Assembly: GCA_905221605.1 (NCBI GenBank)
Contig: CAJNDS010002671.1
Span: 17,001 to 81,000, forward strand
Reading direction: 5' to 3'
DNA length: 64,000 bases
Source of the DNA: Symbiodinium natans
Lineage: Eukaryota > Sar > Dinophyceae > Suessiales > Symbiodiniaceae
The notes below the pieces were generated by a model, which worked only from the letters and a program-made list of their open reading frames with translations, had not been told where the DNA came from and searched no databases. Shown piece after piece: positions 18,555 through 28,657 of this stretch; positions within the stretch are counted from its first letter, which is position 1, and each line of letters starts with the position of its first letter. The translations under genes and the position numbers were made by a program.

Positions 18555-18688
18555 GTTTCGGGTTCAGGCCATAGCGTTGAGGGTCTTTGGTTTTTTAGGG
18601 TTTGGGGATGTTTGGGGTTTCAGGTTTCGGGAGTTGTTAGGACTTAGGGTCTCGGGCTTTTTAGAGCTTAGCGTTTAGGGTTTTCTTT
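18555..18688. repeat. Telomere-like array, middle segment
   Basis: Continues the same higher-order unit (landmark GGCCATAGCG starts at 18567) up to TTTTCTTT, where element 3 interrupts it. Confidence 0.9.
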
Positions 18689-18817
18689 GTGGATGTACTT
18701 GTACACGCATGTTTGCAGCTAGCACGCAACGGCAAGTATGCACTTAACGCATCCGCCCGCCCGGCAGCTCTGGCTCCGAGGTTAAGTGCTTACTGCTTGT
18801 CCGTTCGACTTTGAAGC
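18689..18817 (+). repeat. Element 3 repeat A1
   Basis: Starts GTGGATGTACTTGTACACG at the exact array breakpoint and ends CGACTTTGAAGC. Confidence 0.93.
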
Positions 18818-19638
18818 TGATTTTGTAGCTCTTGGTTGTTTGTCGGTGCTGCATTAGCACTGCCTCCTGAGCCATGGCTTGTCCGCTGTTTTGACCCGCG
18901 GTCATCTCAGCTCGAAGATCTCGACAAGGCACCGTGTGCCCGCTGTCATTTCTTCTAAGATCTTTCTGCCGCGCAGTCTGATCTTTGCTCCGCTGAGCTT
19001 CCCTGCTGTCCGCTGACACAGGTTATTACCTATTCATTCTGCCGCGCAGTTTGAAATTAAGCTCCGCTGAGCTCACCTGCTGTCCGCTGACACAGGTACG
19101 GTGTAGACGCTCTACACCACTGGTCGGAACCTTTGCACTGCGTGCTCAGCTTCCTTCCAGTTGCATACGGTTAGTACCGCGTACTCTCCGATATGCCAGC
19201 TTGCAATTTTACCGCGTACTTCTGCTCTGTTGCTCCGCTGAGCACTGACTTCCAGTCCGCTGACTGAGGTCTTCTGAGGTTTTCTAGTCGGTGTACGACT
19301 ACATAACCTCTGGGTGCCGCGCTCAGTGCCGCGTACTCAGCCGCATCCGACCGTTCCTCTGCCTGCTATCCGCTGACTCAGGCGACCTTGACACCGCGTG
19401 TCCTGGTCAGACTCCTCGAGGACAGTCTTTCCTTTCTTTTGTTTTCTTTTTTTTTTTTTGCATTTGCGTTTTGCTTCTCAGTACTTTTGTCTGCCCTGCT
19501 CATGTTCGCATGAATCAAGCAGTTTGGTGCATTGCAGTCAGCTCAGCTTGTGCATGATTGGTTTTTGTGTGCTCCGTCAGCTATCAAATGCTCTGGCTAT
19601 TCAACCTCTTCAGCAGACCCACTGCCCGTGACGGAGCC
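18818..19638 (+). other. Element 3 leader with short dispersed repeats
   Basis: The phrases GCTCCGCTGAGC, TGCTGTCCGCTGACACAGG and CCGCGTACT recur several times between 18985 and 19385. A C/T-rich run (19421-19460) follows. No coding is recognised before the ATG at 19639. Confidence 0.6.
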
Positions 19639-20451
19639 ATGTCCAACCGTGCAGATGCATTTTCCCGTTCCGGTGACGCTGCTGTGCCGCCCGCCCCCGC
19701 TGGCCCCGCCTCCTCCGTGCCTGCAGAATCCGGTTCCCAAGGATCGGCCGCTGCGGATCTTCGTGTTCGTGATTCCGCCCGTCAAGCCGAACTTCTGCAC
19801 TGCTGGAGGTCTATCTGTGAGCACTCCATGGAGGACGCCGCCCGCGCGCTGAATTTTTGGACTTCCGCTCCGTCCTCTTCATTGAGGAAGTCGCCCGCGA
19901 TGTGGTCATGGACCGAGTCGGAGTCGGACCATGTCATGGAGGAGGCCGCTCCGCAGCCAGCTTCCGCCGACCCGCAGGCCACAAGCCCGCCGCCTGCCCA
20001 AGCTCCTACCAACCCTGCAGAGCTTCTGCGCGAGCGCCAGTGGCATTCTAGCACGTCGCACGGCGTGCACACCGACCCGCTGCAGCGTGTTGAGCCACGC
20101 CCACTCCGCCATGAGCACTTGCGCTTTGACCCCGCCATCGGACACCGTGCTGTCGCACCCGATGACTCCGCGACCAGCCAGCGCTCCGACCGCTCCCGCC
20201 TGCCAGTGGTCTGTCCGACAGCCCCAACAGACCCCCGGCCCGACGAGATGCTCAACTTCGAGATGGGCTACACCGAGTCCCTGCGGACCTCTTCTGCTTG
20301 CATCCGGACGAGATTCCCCGCTGGCTCAATTCGTGTCTGCAGCCGCCCGCAGACATGCACTGGAATGGAACAATGCTTAGGGACAGGAAACGGTGAGGGC
20401 GGAGCAGAGGTGCGGACAAAGGAGGGATTAAAACCCGGGGAAGAGGTCTAA
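19639..20451 (+). CDS. Gag-like or ORF1-like protein of element 3
   Basis: ATG 19639 (MSNRADAFSRSGDAAVPP) begins an Ala/Pro/Ser-rich protein with an internal segment SICEHSMEDAARALNFW. Toward the end, the alternative +2 frame (LAQFVSAAARRHALEWNNA, ending near 20380) looks better, so a frame change or a splice near 20250-20380 is likely. I do not recognise a domain. Position and composition fit a structural protein of a non-autonomous retroelement. Confidence 0.4.
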   Translation: MSNRADAFSRSGDAAVPPAPAGPASSVPAESGSQGSAAADLRVRDSARQAELLHCWRSICEHSMEDAARALNFWTSAPSSSLRKSPAMWSWTESESDHVMEEAAPQPASADPQATSPPPAQAPTNPAELLRERQWHSSTSHGVHTDPLQRVEPRPLRHEHLRFDPAIGHRAVAPDDSATSQRSDRSRLPVVCPTAPTDPRPDEMLNFEMGYTESLRTSSACIRTRFPAGSIRVCSRPQTCTGMEQCLGTGNGEGGAEVRTKEGLKPGEEV

Positions 20452-20696
20452 AACCCGACCTAAGGGGGGAAAGTTTAGGGGAATTAAGATTCGACAGCTG
20501 TGCTGATGGGACAATGCACGGGCGGTAAGCGGGATTCAGTGCACCCTGAAACCAACGCGGAGGCCTCGCCTGCGGGCGATAGGCAGCAGGACGAATCGTA
20601 GGGTGTGCAGCCGAAACCACGGAAAAAGAACAAGGTGAGGAACTCAACTCCTGGGCCACAGTGACTGGGTGAGTAGGTGCCAGCCTTCCCGCCTCT

Positions 20697-21151
20697 GTGC
20701 GCGCAGTCCGCGCCACGCATATGATCCACGCACTGCTGCTACTCTTCCCACGTTCTGCGGAAGCCGCCTGTGATCTGCTTACTGACCGCTGGGTTGCACA
20801 TGTGACTGAGCTTGCCTCGGCTTCCGCTCTGTTTGTTGAAGCCGCGGCCTCTGCAGATCCGGAATTCTTCATTGCCCGTGTGGCTGGGATGCCTGGTGTG
20901 CGTACTGCACTGATCTGCACGCTGACCCCGCCAACCCGCGTTCGGGTACCCTGCCTGATTGGTTCCGCTCACGCGCCAGTGCTCAAGGCCTTGCCACCAT
21001 GCCCTTTAAGGCCCTCAGCTGGTTCTCCAAGAAAGCGGGTCTTTCGCGTCTTGATGCCCTTTTGCATGGTGCGATTGCCCGCTCTTTCTTGTCACCTTCC
21101 GCTCCAGTGGAGCGACGTGAAAGCCTTCCCTTCTCCCTCAGCTTTGACTAG
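20697..21151 (+). CDS. Second coding block of element 3
   Basis: The frame from 20697 reads VRATHMIHALLLLFPRSAEA and FVEAAASADPEFFIARVAG, and shifts near 20930 to LPDWFRSRASAQGLATMP, AGLSRLDALLHGAIARSF and ESLPFSLSFD, ending in TAG at 21149-21151 inside B1. A possible acceptor GCGCAG (near 20704) precedes it, so 20380-20700 may be an intron joining it to the upstream Gag-like ORF. Helical and Ala-rich; function unknown. A stop codon inside B1 ties this frame to the element. Confidence 0.45.
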
Positions 21152-21165
21152 TGTTGGCTGTGAAC
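21146..21165 (+). repeat. Element 3 repeat B1
   Basis: GACTAGTGTTGGCTGTGAAC, identical to 21629-21648 and abutting A2. Confidence 0.88.
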
Positions 21166-21294
21166 GTGGATGTACTTGTACACGTATGTTTGCAGCTAGC
21201 ACGCAACGGCAAGTATGCACTTAACGCATCCGCCCGCCCGGCAGCTCTGGCTCCGAGGTTAAGTGCTTACTGCCCGTCCGTTCGACTTTGAAGC
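21166..21294 (+). repeat. Element 3 repeat A2
   Basis: 129 bp, differing from A1 at three positions. A 334-bp spacer (21295-21628) without recognised content follows. Confidence 0.93.
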
Positions 21295-21628
21295 ACCCAC
21301 CGCCGTCCCCTATCGGACCATCCTTCTGTCTTCCTTGCCGCAGTCCTTTCCTCGCTGTGGCCTGCTTTTGTGGCGGTTTCTGATTGATCAAAGCATCGCT
21401 TCTGATTCCATCGCTTAAGTGATGTCTCCACGCCCTGCCTCTAGGACAAGCCTAGGTAGACTGCCTTCTTATGCTGGAACCGGGCGTACTCCGGTCCAGC
21501 ATTTCTTCCTCTGGCCCCTCTCACTGGTGCTTCCCGCTTCAGCTGATCTGGATCTGCTTCCCGCCAATGTGAAAAAGTGTCCGTGCGTCGCTTTCTTCGC
21601 ATTCTGCTAATGATATGCATTCGTAACG

Positions 21629-21648
21629 GACTAGTGTTGGCTGTGAAC
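21629..21648 (+). repeat. Element 3 repeat B2 (right end)
   Basis: Same 20 bp as B1; the telomere-like array resumes in the next base. Confidence 0.88.
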
Positions 21649-21830
21649 ACTTAAGGTTTAGGTTTTAAGGGTTTCGGGTTAGGGTTTTTCGGGTTTAGTG
21701 CTCAAGGGGCATTTAGGGTTTATGGGTTAGGGGGTTTGTAGGGTGGGTTTTTTTGGGGCGTAGGGTTTAGGGGTTTTCCGGGTTTGAGGTTTAGGCTACG
21801 GTTTAGAGTTCAGGGTGTAGCGCTGGTCAG
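21649..21830. repeat. Telomere-like array, right segment
   Basis: Continues the unit broken at 18688 (TTAAGGTTTAGG, GGGTTAGGGTTTTTCGGG, GGGTTTATGGGTTAGGG), then fades out near 21830. Confidence 0.88.
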
Positions 21831-22554
21831 CTGAACGCAATAGTGTGAGGACATGCCCACCCCAAGGCCACCCAAACACACTTACAGCGAACAAAGCAGA
21901 GCCAGCCGAGCCAAAGTCAGCCCACATCCAAACGCTTCTGCACTCCTGTGCGTCGGACTCATATCTAGTGTGCCTTCTTTTGTTTTGCTGCAGGGTAACA
22001 TCTAAGAAGATGCCTTGGGAAAGTCATTAGAATTAGAAGCTTCCGAGAGAAAAATAAGGTTTTGCGTTGGGGGACGTCTTCGGCGGGAGGGCCTTCTCAT
22101 TGTTTCTATTCTCTTTGCCGGAGTATCAAGGCTGCGTGGCGAAAGTCCTGCTTCTCACGGACGATTTCTCTTTGGGTTTCTCTCTGAGCTTCTCCTAACA
22201 ATTCTGGGCCTTTTTGGGCTTCTCCTGGACCATTGCTGATCCTTTTTGGGCTTCTCTCCCGGACCGCTTCGAATCCTTTCGGGGCTCCTCACGGACGATT
22301 TCTGAACCCTTTCGAGCTTGTCCCTGGGTTTCTCTCTGAGCTTCTTGCAAGCCATTTCGCTCAGAACTGGTCCGAGAAAAGCCAAAAATGGTGAGGGGCC
22401 CAGGGCCTGACAGGGCTGAAAGGGGAGGACCGCCCGCCTCGCGAGAGCAGAAGTGTGGGCAACACAACCAGCTAGACTCTGCAGCCCAGCAGAGCCTGCC
22501 CTGGTCTCGCTCGACTGCGCCCGCCTACCCCAACAGAGGTAAGAGGGCTGGCGG
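21831..22554. other. Gap in the telomere-like array with degenerate GGGCTTCTC repeats
   Basis: Non-telomeric DNA. Between 22160 and 22350 phrases such as TTTGGGTTTCTCTCTGAGCT and GGGCTTCTCxxGGACC recur at loose 40-60-bp spacing. No TIR, TSD or coding motif could be shown at its edges. Confidence 0.6.
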
Positions 22555-22970
22555 TGTTTAGGGTTTCGGGTTTAGGGGGTTTTAGGGTTTAGGGTTTAGG
22601 GGGTTTTTAGGGTTCAGGGTCTGGTTTCGGTTTTAGGGGATTTTAGGGTTTAGGTTTAGGGGTTTTTAGAGTTTAGGGCTTAGGGGATTTTAGTGTTTAG
22701 GGCTCATGGGGTTTTGGGTCTAGGGTTTAAGGGGATTTTTAGGGTTTTGAGGTGCAAGGCTGAGGTTTTTTCGGGTTGGGGGTTTAGGGGTTTTTACGGT
22801 TAGTGTTCAGGGGTTAAGGTTGTTGGGGTTTGGTTTATGGGTTTTTTTCGGGTTAGGGTTCAGGGATGTTCAGGGGTTCTTGGGGTTTCGGGCTTCGGGG
22901 ATTTTAGGGTTTAGGGTTGAGGGTTTACAGGTGTTTAAGGTTTAGGGCTTATAGGTGTTTAGGCGCTGGA
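22555..22970. repeat. Telomere-like block
   Basis: Dense GGGTTTAGGG, GGGTTTTTAGGG and GGTTTCGGG variants without the 320-bp landmark phrases. Confidence 0.88.
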
Positions 22971-23701
22971 ACTACAGGTTTTCAGCCAATGAAGAGAGCC
23001 AAGAAGGTTCCTCAGGTTGCCTTTTGAAGAGGGCGTCGAGCAAATCTGCGAAATGGTCGACTGGGAACTGGTGCGATTGCGCGCACATCGAAGAACGTTG
23101 CTGAAAGCACCGTAATGTTTTCAAGATGATGAGCATTGCAACATTGTTGAAGTCTTTCGAGCCGATGTTGGTTTTGTATTTGGAAGCCGAGCAGCGACGG
23201 GTTTCGGTATCAGCTGCATCGTGGCGTTGAGTACGCTGACCGCGTAATGTCATGGATGGCTACTGTTTCTTGAGGAGTCATGCGGGCGACGAACATGGCG
23301 ATGTGGAACAAGTTCGCTCGGACAAGCTCCAAGCCAGGAGAATCGGGGCTCTCAAATCTCCGAGGGGATCAATGCAATGCTGGAGCGTGTTTGCTGTGTG
23401 CTTCAGGTTGCAGGAGAGGAAGGCGACGTTTCCAGTGAAATGCCATGCAGGTTAGTTTGTTTGGGACACCAAGATGGATGAACAAGTTGGCGAAACAGAT
23501 GGCGTGCAGCAAGTTGCTGTAGACCAATTTTGCCAATTTCGCTATGACATGCGCACGGTTGAGCCCGCAAGCGTGTTCACGAACGCAGCTTGGATGGCGC
23601 AAGTGAACTTCGATGCCCGAGCGTTCGGCCTCAGCAGCGCGCCAAAGGAGCCTTCCACAACACTTTTCCGAGCACTCACATGGGCTTTGCGTGCAAGTGT
23701 G
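22971..23701. other. Unassigned stretch with a minus-strand ORF
   Basis: The minus frame 23253-22972 reads KYKTNIGSKDFNNVAMLIIL, FQQRSSMCAQSHQFPVDHF and LFKRQPEEPSW, 93 codons with natural-looking composition. No family is recognised. It could be an exon or a retroelement remnant. Confidence 0.3.
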
Positions 23702-24700
23702 CTAGTACCAGAAGGGTTGGTGGGCAATGTGAAGCCTGCGGGTGGGGCTGCCACAGAGCCCCATTTGCGGAACTGTCAAAAAGGAGGGCTCAGGGCACGC
23801 TGCTTGCGTGGGCAGGTTGGTCGACTGAGTTGTGTAGGCAAATGCAAAAATGTGACTGACCCGAAGCAGAATGAGTGGTGGCTGCAGCGACTCTCCGAAA
23901 TCGAGTTTGCTAGCTATTTGCAGAATGCCTGGTTCATGTTCAGCGAACCTAAGGGGCTTGGGCCGTTCCACGCAGGCCGTGACGCCGTCGAGACGCTCAC
24001 TCGCCCTTGCAGGGGACGTGACCTCTACAGTCGAGGAACGCCGCGAGGAACTCTGTTTTCTGCAGGTCTGCCGCGGCTGCGTGCAAGGCGCGGGCGCCAG
24101 CAGGTCACCCTGCTCCACACCCTCGGCCTGCAGCACCTCGTGGACCTATCGGCATCCCACCACAAGAATATGGACGTGCGCGCGTACACGCTGCGCACAA
24201 AGGGCGCGAGCTGGGGCGCCGTATGGCGCAGCTCGCGGGCGCTATCGGACGCATTACGACATCATTACGGCCGTCAAGCGACATGACCACCGCTTGAGGG
24301 TCCAGCACAACGGCGGCGCGCAGGAGAGCGGCCAAGGCATCCGTTCCGGCGCGCGTACTGAGGGTGTACTGGTAGGGCGTGTGGCGCGGTCGAACACGTC
24401 AGCAAAAGTGCGATGTGCGAGCCAGCGCCTTTGACACAAGACGCATGAGAAGGTCGCTGGTCGCAACGCCGTAAGGCGCGAGAGGGCAAGCGCATCAGCG
24501 ACGGTGGCAGGCACTTCGGCCCGCGCAAGGCTGGTGTTTCCTGCTCGGCACGCAAAAGCACTGGTAAGGGCCCGATGAACTCCCGCGACCAAGAAACGCG
24601 GTTGACACAAGGCAGGGTGCACTGGTACACGGAACTTGGCACAGAGGTCAACCTCATCCAGGCAGCACGCTAGCGCCGCGCTTGATGCGCGGCCCGGACG
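23702..24700 (-). pseudogene. LINE reverse transcriptase fragment, eroded
   Basis: The minus strand reads, in shifting frames, LARAEVPATVADALALSRL and LTAL (RT fingers), VLDPQAVVMSLDGRNDV (motif A, normally SLDGRxAYD), YSCGGMPIG, and GVEQGDLLAPA (motif B, EQGDPLxPA). After motif B the frame runs on without a clear FLDD box. At least three frame changes are needed. The overlapping + ORF at 23474-24286 is a shadow. Confidence 0.7.
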
Positions 24701-25059
24701 CTGGCGCAGGCATTTCCCCTTCCGCGTCAAGGTCATGCGCGTAACCACCAGGCAGCCAGTCGCTCCCCGGCACGCCGGACGACGTGCCGCTTGGCGATGT
24801 CCTTGACCTCGCTGATACGGCCGCGCCCAGCCGACTGCCTTTGTAGCCGTGACACGCCGGCACGTAGTGGACCACGTCGGACGAGCTTGCGGAAAAAGGC
24901 GCGCAGAAAGAACAATTGTGATGCAACCCTTTTTTGGCAGGCTCTCCACGCCGCCGAGCCGGAAGCATTCGGAAGCGCTCCACTTACCCCGAGCTGTGCG
25001 CGTAAAAAATGTTATGGAGTTTTTGTGTGTTTTTTTGTCTCGCACCTTTTTTCCGCCAG
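24701..25059. other. Junction DNA between LINE fragments
   Basis: No motif recognised on either strand; between the RT fragment on its left and the C-terminal fragment on its right. Confidence 0.4.
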
Positions 25060-25438
25060 CTGGAAAGTCACAGCGTCGGGGGCCACCGGGGGCGGAGTCA
25101 CCGGGCAGGAGGCGGCTTGCGGCGATCGGCCGTTCCCAGCGTCCGTCAGCGGGGAGCTCATGAAGCTCGGGCTCGCTGTCGTCGCCGTGGGCTTCAAGCG
25201 GCAGCTCAAGCAGGGAGCGGGAGGTCCATGCTGCCCGGGCCGCGGGTCGCAAGTGTGCCGGGACAGTCGCAGCCAGATCGCGTGCAAGCAGGCGGAGGAA
25301 GGTGGCCCCCAACTCGATCACGACAAGGCGGCAGCGTCGTTGCGTGCTTTGCCTCCTGCGCCTCGCTGCCGCGGCGACGTGGCCAGGCTCGACGTCAGCC
25401 CGTGGGTGGGCTTCCCCTGCACGCGTTAGCGGCGACAC
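25060..25438 (-). pseudogene. C-terminal domain fragment of a dinoflagellate LINE-type RT protein
   Basis: The minus frame begins MSPLTRAGEAHPRADVEPGH and continues ARRRRQSTQ, RCRLVVIELG, ATFLRLLARDLAATVPAHLR and SEPELHELPADGRW. I recall this pattern (SPLTRxGxxxPxAD ... RRCRLVVxGxEVGGRW ... FLRLLAxAxA) from the end of dinoflagellate non-LTR polyproteins. The piece is open throughout, but the segment before it is absent. Confidence 0.55.
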
Positions 25439-25489
25439 GAGGGTGGCATCGAGGGCGAGTTGCGCACCGTGCCACGGGGCAGCCCGTTC

Positions 25490-25895
25490 TTGTCGCGGGG
25501 TCCGCGACAGGCCCGTCCGGGGCTACCAACGAGCATTCGCGTCATGCTGGATGACGAGGAGGATTGCCGTCTTCTGCACGGCGCTGCTGAGCAGCTCGCC
25601 CGCGCAGAGGCCCGCCACTGCTGGCATCCGGGTCGGACCTTGCGTAAGCCCAGCGGCCGTGTGCGTGCTTTGGTCGTCGGAAACGTGCTGCGCCGCTTTG
25701 TTGGATGCGTCCGGGCCCAGCAGTTTGCCCCGCAACTGCAGGACGCTTGCCTCCATTTTCAGTTCGGGCTGAGCACGTCCCCGTGCACGGAAGCTGTTAC
25801 ACGCCTGTTGCGCGCCGCCAAAGGGGCCGCGCCCCGCACCACCGCTTTGTCGGTTGACGCGGTCGGCGCATTCGATCATGTCGCCCGCTTCTATG
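25490..25895 (+). pseudogene. LINE reverse transcriptase fragment, fingers to motif A
   Basis: The + frame reads DDEEDCRLLHGAAEQLARAE, RKPSGRVRALVVGNVLRRF, QFAPQLQDACLHFQFGLST and ALSVDAVGAFDHV (motif A, SxDxxGAFD). It breaks off at about 25895, where non-coding DNA follows. It lies head to head with the minus fragment ending at 25438. Confidence 0.75.
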
Positions 25896-26169
25896 GCTCA
25901 GGGCTCAAGCCAAGGGTTAAGCTCAAACCTTTTTGGTTGGGGTAGCTCACGCCATCGCGCCATGCCGCTGTCAGAAGAGCAAACATAGCGCGTGTAAAGC
26001 CCGGAGACATCGGTCGGTTTCAAGCAGGACAGCCCAAAGAAGCCAGGGACCAAATCGTGGGAACGGTATGATAAATACAAATCGACTGGCTCAGTCGGGC
26101 AAGCGACTTCCTTGGGGGGCATTTTGGTTGGATTTGAGCACCGACTTTGAAAAGGGTTAACTGACATTC

Positions 26170-26880
26170 AAAGATGAGGACACGCCTGGAGCAGCAGAGT
26201 GGGGCGCTCCGGAGGGAACCCCTGACCGTGAAGCTCATAACCGGGCAAAACACAAGCCGAAGGAACCCAGGCCCAAACCCTTGATGTTAGGAATGGGGCC
26301 GGACGCAGTTGGCAGTGCAGGATCAGGTGGCCAGCTCGTTCACGCAGCATGCGTCGCTGAAGATGGGGTTGTGGAGTGGGCCATTCACAATTGCCCTGTG
26401 CGTGAGCAAGTCCGCGATGCCATCATGGATTTTGAGGAAGACTTGGAGTAGGACACAAAGCCTTTTCAGAGGGCCAGTCAGGTCCAATCTTTCGCCAGAG
26501 GACAGAGCACCATGCGTGTCGGCGGCAAAGGCTTTAGGCAGCACTCCAGCAGCAGCATGAGTCCTAAAACAACCGACTTGCGGTCAGCAACGGACACGTT
26601 CCGGGTTCGCGACGAGTTAGATATCGTGCAGGACGGCGAAAAGATCTCCGTCAAGGAGATGGTCTTTCGCCACCACAAGCGGGGGGTGTTGCGCGAGGGC
26701 ATTCCTCGCCGGCATAAACGGGTCTCCCTGTTCGGCACCTTCGCCCTGGGGCGGAATCGCTCGCGGACGTAGGCCTCGTGGCCGAGCGGCGCTCCAGTCG
26801 CCAACCCAAACGGGCTCCGAAACCTCGCGGGTCAGCTCGGTGATGGAAGGGGGCTCCTCACGTGCCGCGTTCCAGATGCG
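26170..26880 (-). pseudogene. LINE reverse transcriptase fragment, motifs B to C and beyond
   Basis: The minus strand reads PPQGEGAEQGDPFMPARNAL (motif B) and AKDHLLDGDLFAVLHDI, where VLHDI replaces the usual FLDD(I) catalytic box. Beyond a stop it continues in other frames (RAGHLILHCQLRPAPF, resembling the AWLLL.CASPRANH segment). The loss of one catalytic Asp alone would make it inactive. Confidence 0.7.
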
Positions 26881-26929
26881 TCTTGCCAGCATGAAGCTGG
26901 ACGCGGGCGTGCTCCCGCTCAAAGTTCAG

Positions 26930-27480
26930 GTACATATTGCCGCCAAAAATGTCCAGAGCATGCGGGCCGAGACGAGGTTTCAAGATGGCTTGGCGGAACT
27001 GGATGCTGGTGAGCACGATTTGGTTTTCTTATCCGAAATTGGGCGATCCGAGTTGCCGGAGGTTCTCAAGACGCCTCGACAGGGCAAACTTTACCTCAGT
27101 GGTGGATTTGCTTTCCATGGCGTTGGAAGTTACATTGCTCCAAAGTTTTGCAAGTCGATTTCTGGCATTTGTTTCCATGCGATTTCTGCTCAATTGTGCA
27201 TCTTGCCATTCTCATTTCATGGCCGCAAATTTCCCACATATTCATGGTGCTTCCCAACCAGCTGGGACAATGATTCGGTGGTTGAGCTTTACAGTGCCCT
27301 GATTTTGATGCTTGAAACAGCCATGCCTCTTGCAGCCATTCCTATCCTTGGTGGGGAATTTTAACGCACACATAGGAGCAGCGATGCCACATGATGATGT
27401 TGGACTGCTTGGCTCTTGGGGTTGTGGGGCCCTGAAATGTCAGGGGTTCGAAATTATAAAACGTTTCACCTGTACCCTGA
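26930..27480 (+). pseudogene. LINE endonuclease domain, frameshifted
   Basis: The + strand reads KNVQSMRAETRFQDGLAEL, HDLVFLSEIGR, FHGVGSYIAPKF, and then ILGGEF, where GGDFN is expected. A frame change near 27350 continues LVGNFNAHIGAAMPHDDVGL and GSWGCGALKCQGF. These are the conserved blocks of AP-like endonucleases of non-LTR elements (N-x-Q, E, GGDFNxxIG, LGxWGxG). Confidence 0.75.
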
Positions 27481-27524
27481 AGGGGACGTCTTTGGGCGAT
27501 CAGGTCTCGACTCGACTCGCCCGC

Positions 27525-28110
27525 CTCTATGTGGCGTGGCCTCTTCGAGCGTCCCGCCCTCCAGCCTCTTTTCCCTTACGTGTGCCAGTTCTACTCCGAG
27601 CCCAGCGCGTATGCCTGGCCGTGTTGGGCATGTCAACCCTCAAGCGCGCCGAGCATGACATGCTGCTCAGCCGTATCCCATGGCTTGACAGCTTGCAGGC
27701 AGCCTGGCTGCTGCTTCATTTCTGCGTGGTGCCCCGCTCTAAATTCCTCCTCCGGGCCGTGCCGATGAGCTGCCTGAACACAGTCTTCGGACGGCGCGGC
27801 TTGCCTGGCTGCGTTCTGCGTGTGCAGATCGTGCCGCTGCTTCCTGGTGTGACACCTTTGCCTCATCCAGGCTCGGGCACCCGGGGCTGCTGAACGCCTG
27901 CTCAGTGCCCTCGATGGCAAAATCCCCCTGCCCTCTGCCGCCGCTGCCAGCCAGCCCCTCAAGGCATTGCCAGGGTCATTCGAGGTCGCGAGGAAGGTGC
28001 GTGTCGCGGACATGAACAGTGACGTGCCCGTGACAGATGACCGGCGGACTGAAGTGGTCGCCTGCGTGCTGATTCCTCTCGGCCTCGTCACTGTGCGGGC
28101 CGCACGGGTC
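27525..28110 (+). pseudogene. LINE RT C-terminal region
   Basis: The + frame reads KRAEHDMLLSRIPWLDSLQ, AAWLLLHFCVVPRSKFLLRA and VPMSCLN, the conserved block after the RT palm (LQxAWLLLxxCAxPRxxHxLR). Further on, FEVARKVRVADMN and SDVPVTDDRRTEVVA match the start of the C-terminal domain of the same protein family. The order suggests one element with an internal deletion between the endonuclease and this part. Confidence 0.65.
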
Positions 28111-28657
28111 GGCTGGCCGACGGTCAGGGTCGTGCAACTCAGCAAGCGTTGCCGAGGACCCTCAGCGAGAGGTTCACAATTCACGCAGATAGACACAAGC
28201 CTCGGCACGGCGGGCTCGGGGGCCCCGGCGCGCTGGCAGCACAAGCAGCAGCTGCCTCACGGAGCAGGTCGCGCACCGGGTTCCCGGTAAAGTAACATGC
28301 GGGGTGCTCGGAGGAAGAGCTTCCAGCCGCGCGCTTGTGCTCCACGTCCCCGGCCGTGATCAAGATCGAAGGCCGGCCGGCAGCACAGAGCGCAAGATGC
28401 CAGGTGAGACCTCGTCCAAAAAGGAAAACCCAGCGCGGAGCCCGGAGTCCGCGGCCGCAGCGCGGCCTTCCGGTCGGGTGCCCGCAGTGAGCGGCGGATT
28501 GCCAGTCACGTCGGGAGCAACATCCCCACTAGGAGCATCCAGGCCAGCAGGCAAAAGTGGACTGCGCCTGCGGCCCCGGCCGCCGCGACGATTCCGACCG
28601 CGCGCGCTCAACGCGGCGGGCGGGTTCGGCCAGTGCGGCATCACCCCGTCCGCTTCA
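28111..28657. other. GC-rich stretch between LINE fragments
   Basis: Open in several frames because it is GC-rich; nothing recognised. It may be decayed LINE coding on either strand. Confidence 0.4.

Larger units (their letters stand above)
18689..21648 (+). mobile_element. 2.96-kb split-direct-repeat element in the telomere-like array (element 3)
   Basis: The left end repeat (A1, 129 bp) recurs at 21166-21294 (A2). The 20-bp right end repeat (B2, 21629-21648) recurs at 21146-21165 (B1), exactly abutting A2. The flanks TTTTCTTT and ACTTAAGG rejoin to the array's regular TTTTCTTTAATTAAGG with no clear target duplication, as expected for YR-mediated integration. A1/A2 differ at 3 of 129 positions; B1/B2 are identical. 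It contains Gag-like ORFs but no RT or recombinase, so it would depend on enzymes from elements like element 1. Confidence 0.8.

Noticed and set aside
23474-24286. 270-codon + ORF
   Set aside because: The opposite strand carries RT motifs (SLDGRNDV, EQGDLLAPA); the + frame is a GC-rich shadow.
24254-25438. Single 394-codon minus-strand protein
   Set aside because: Its N-terminal third matches a LINE C-terminal domain and its last quarter RT fingers, so it is two fragments joined by an open frame.
27440-27470. tRNA T-loop-like GGGGTTCGAAAT
   Set aside because: No matching acceptor, D or anticodon stems could be folded around it; isolated GGTTCGAA occurs several times by chance.
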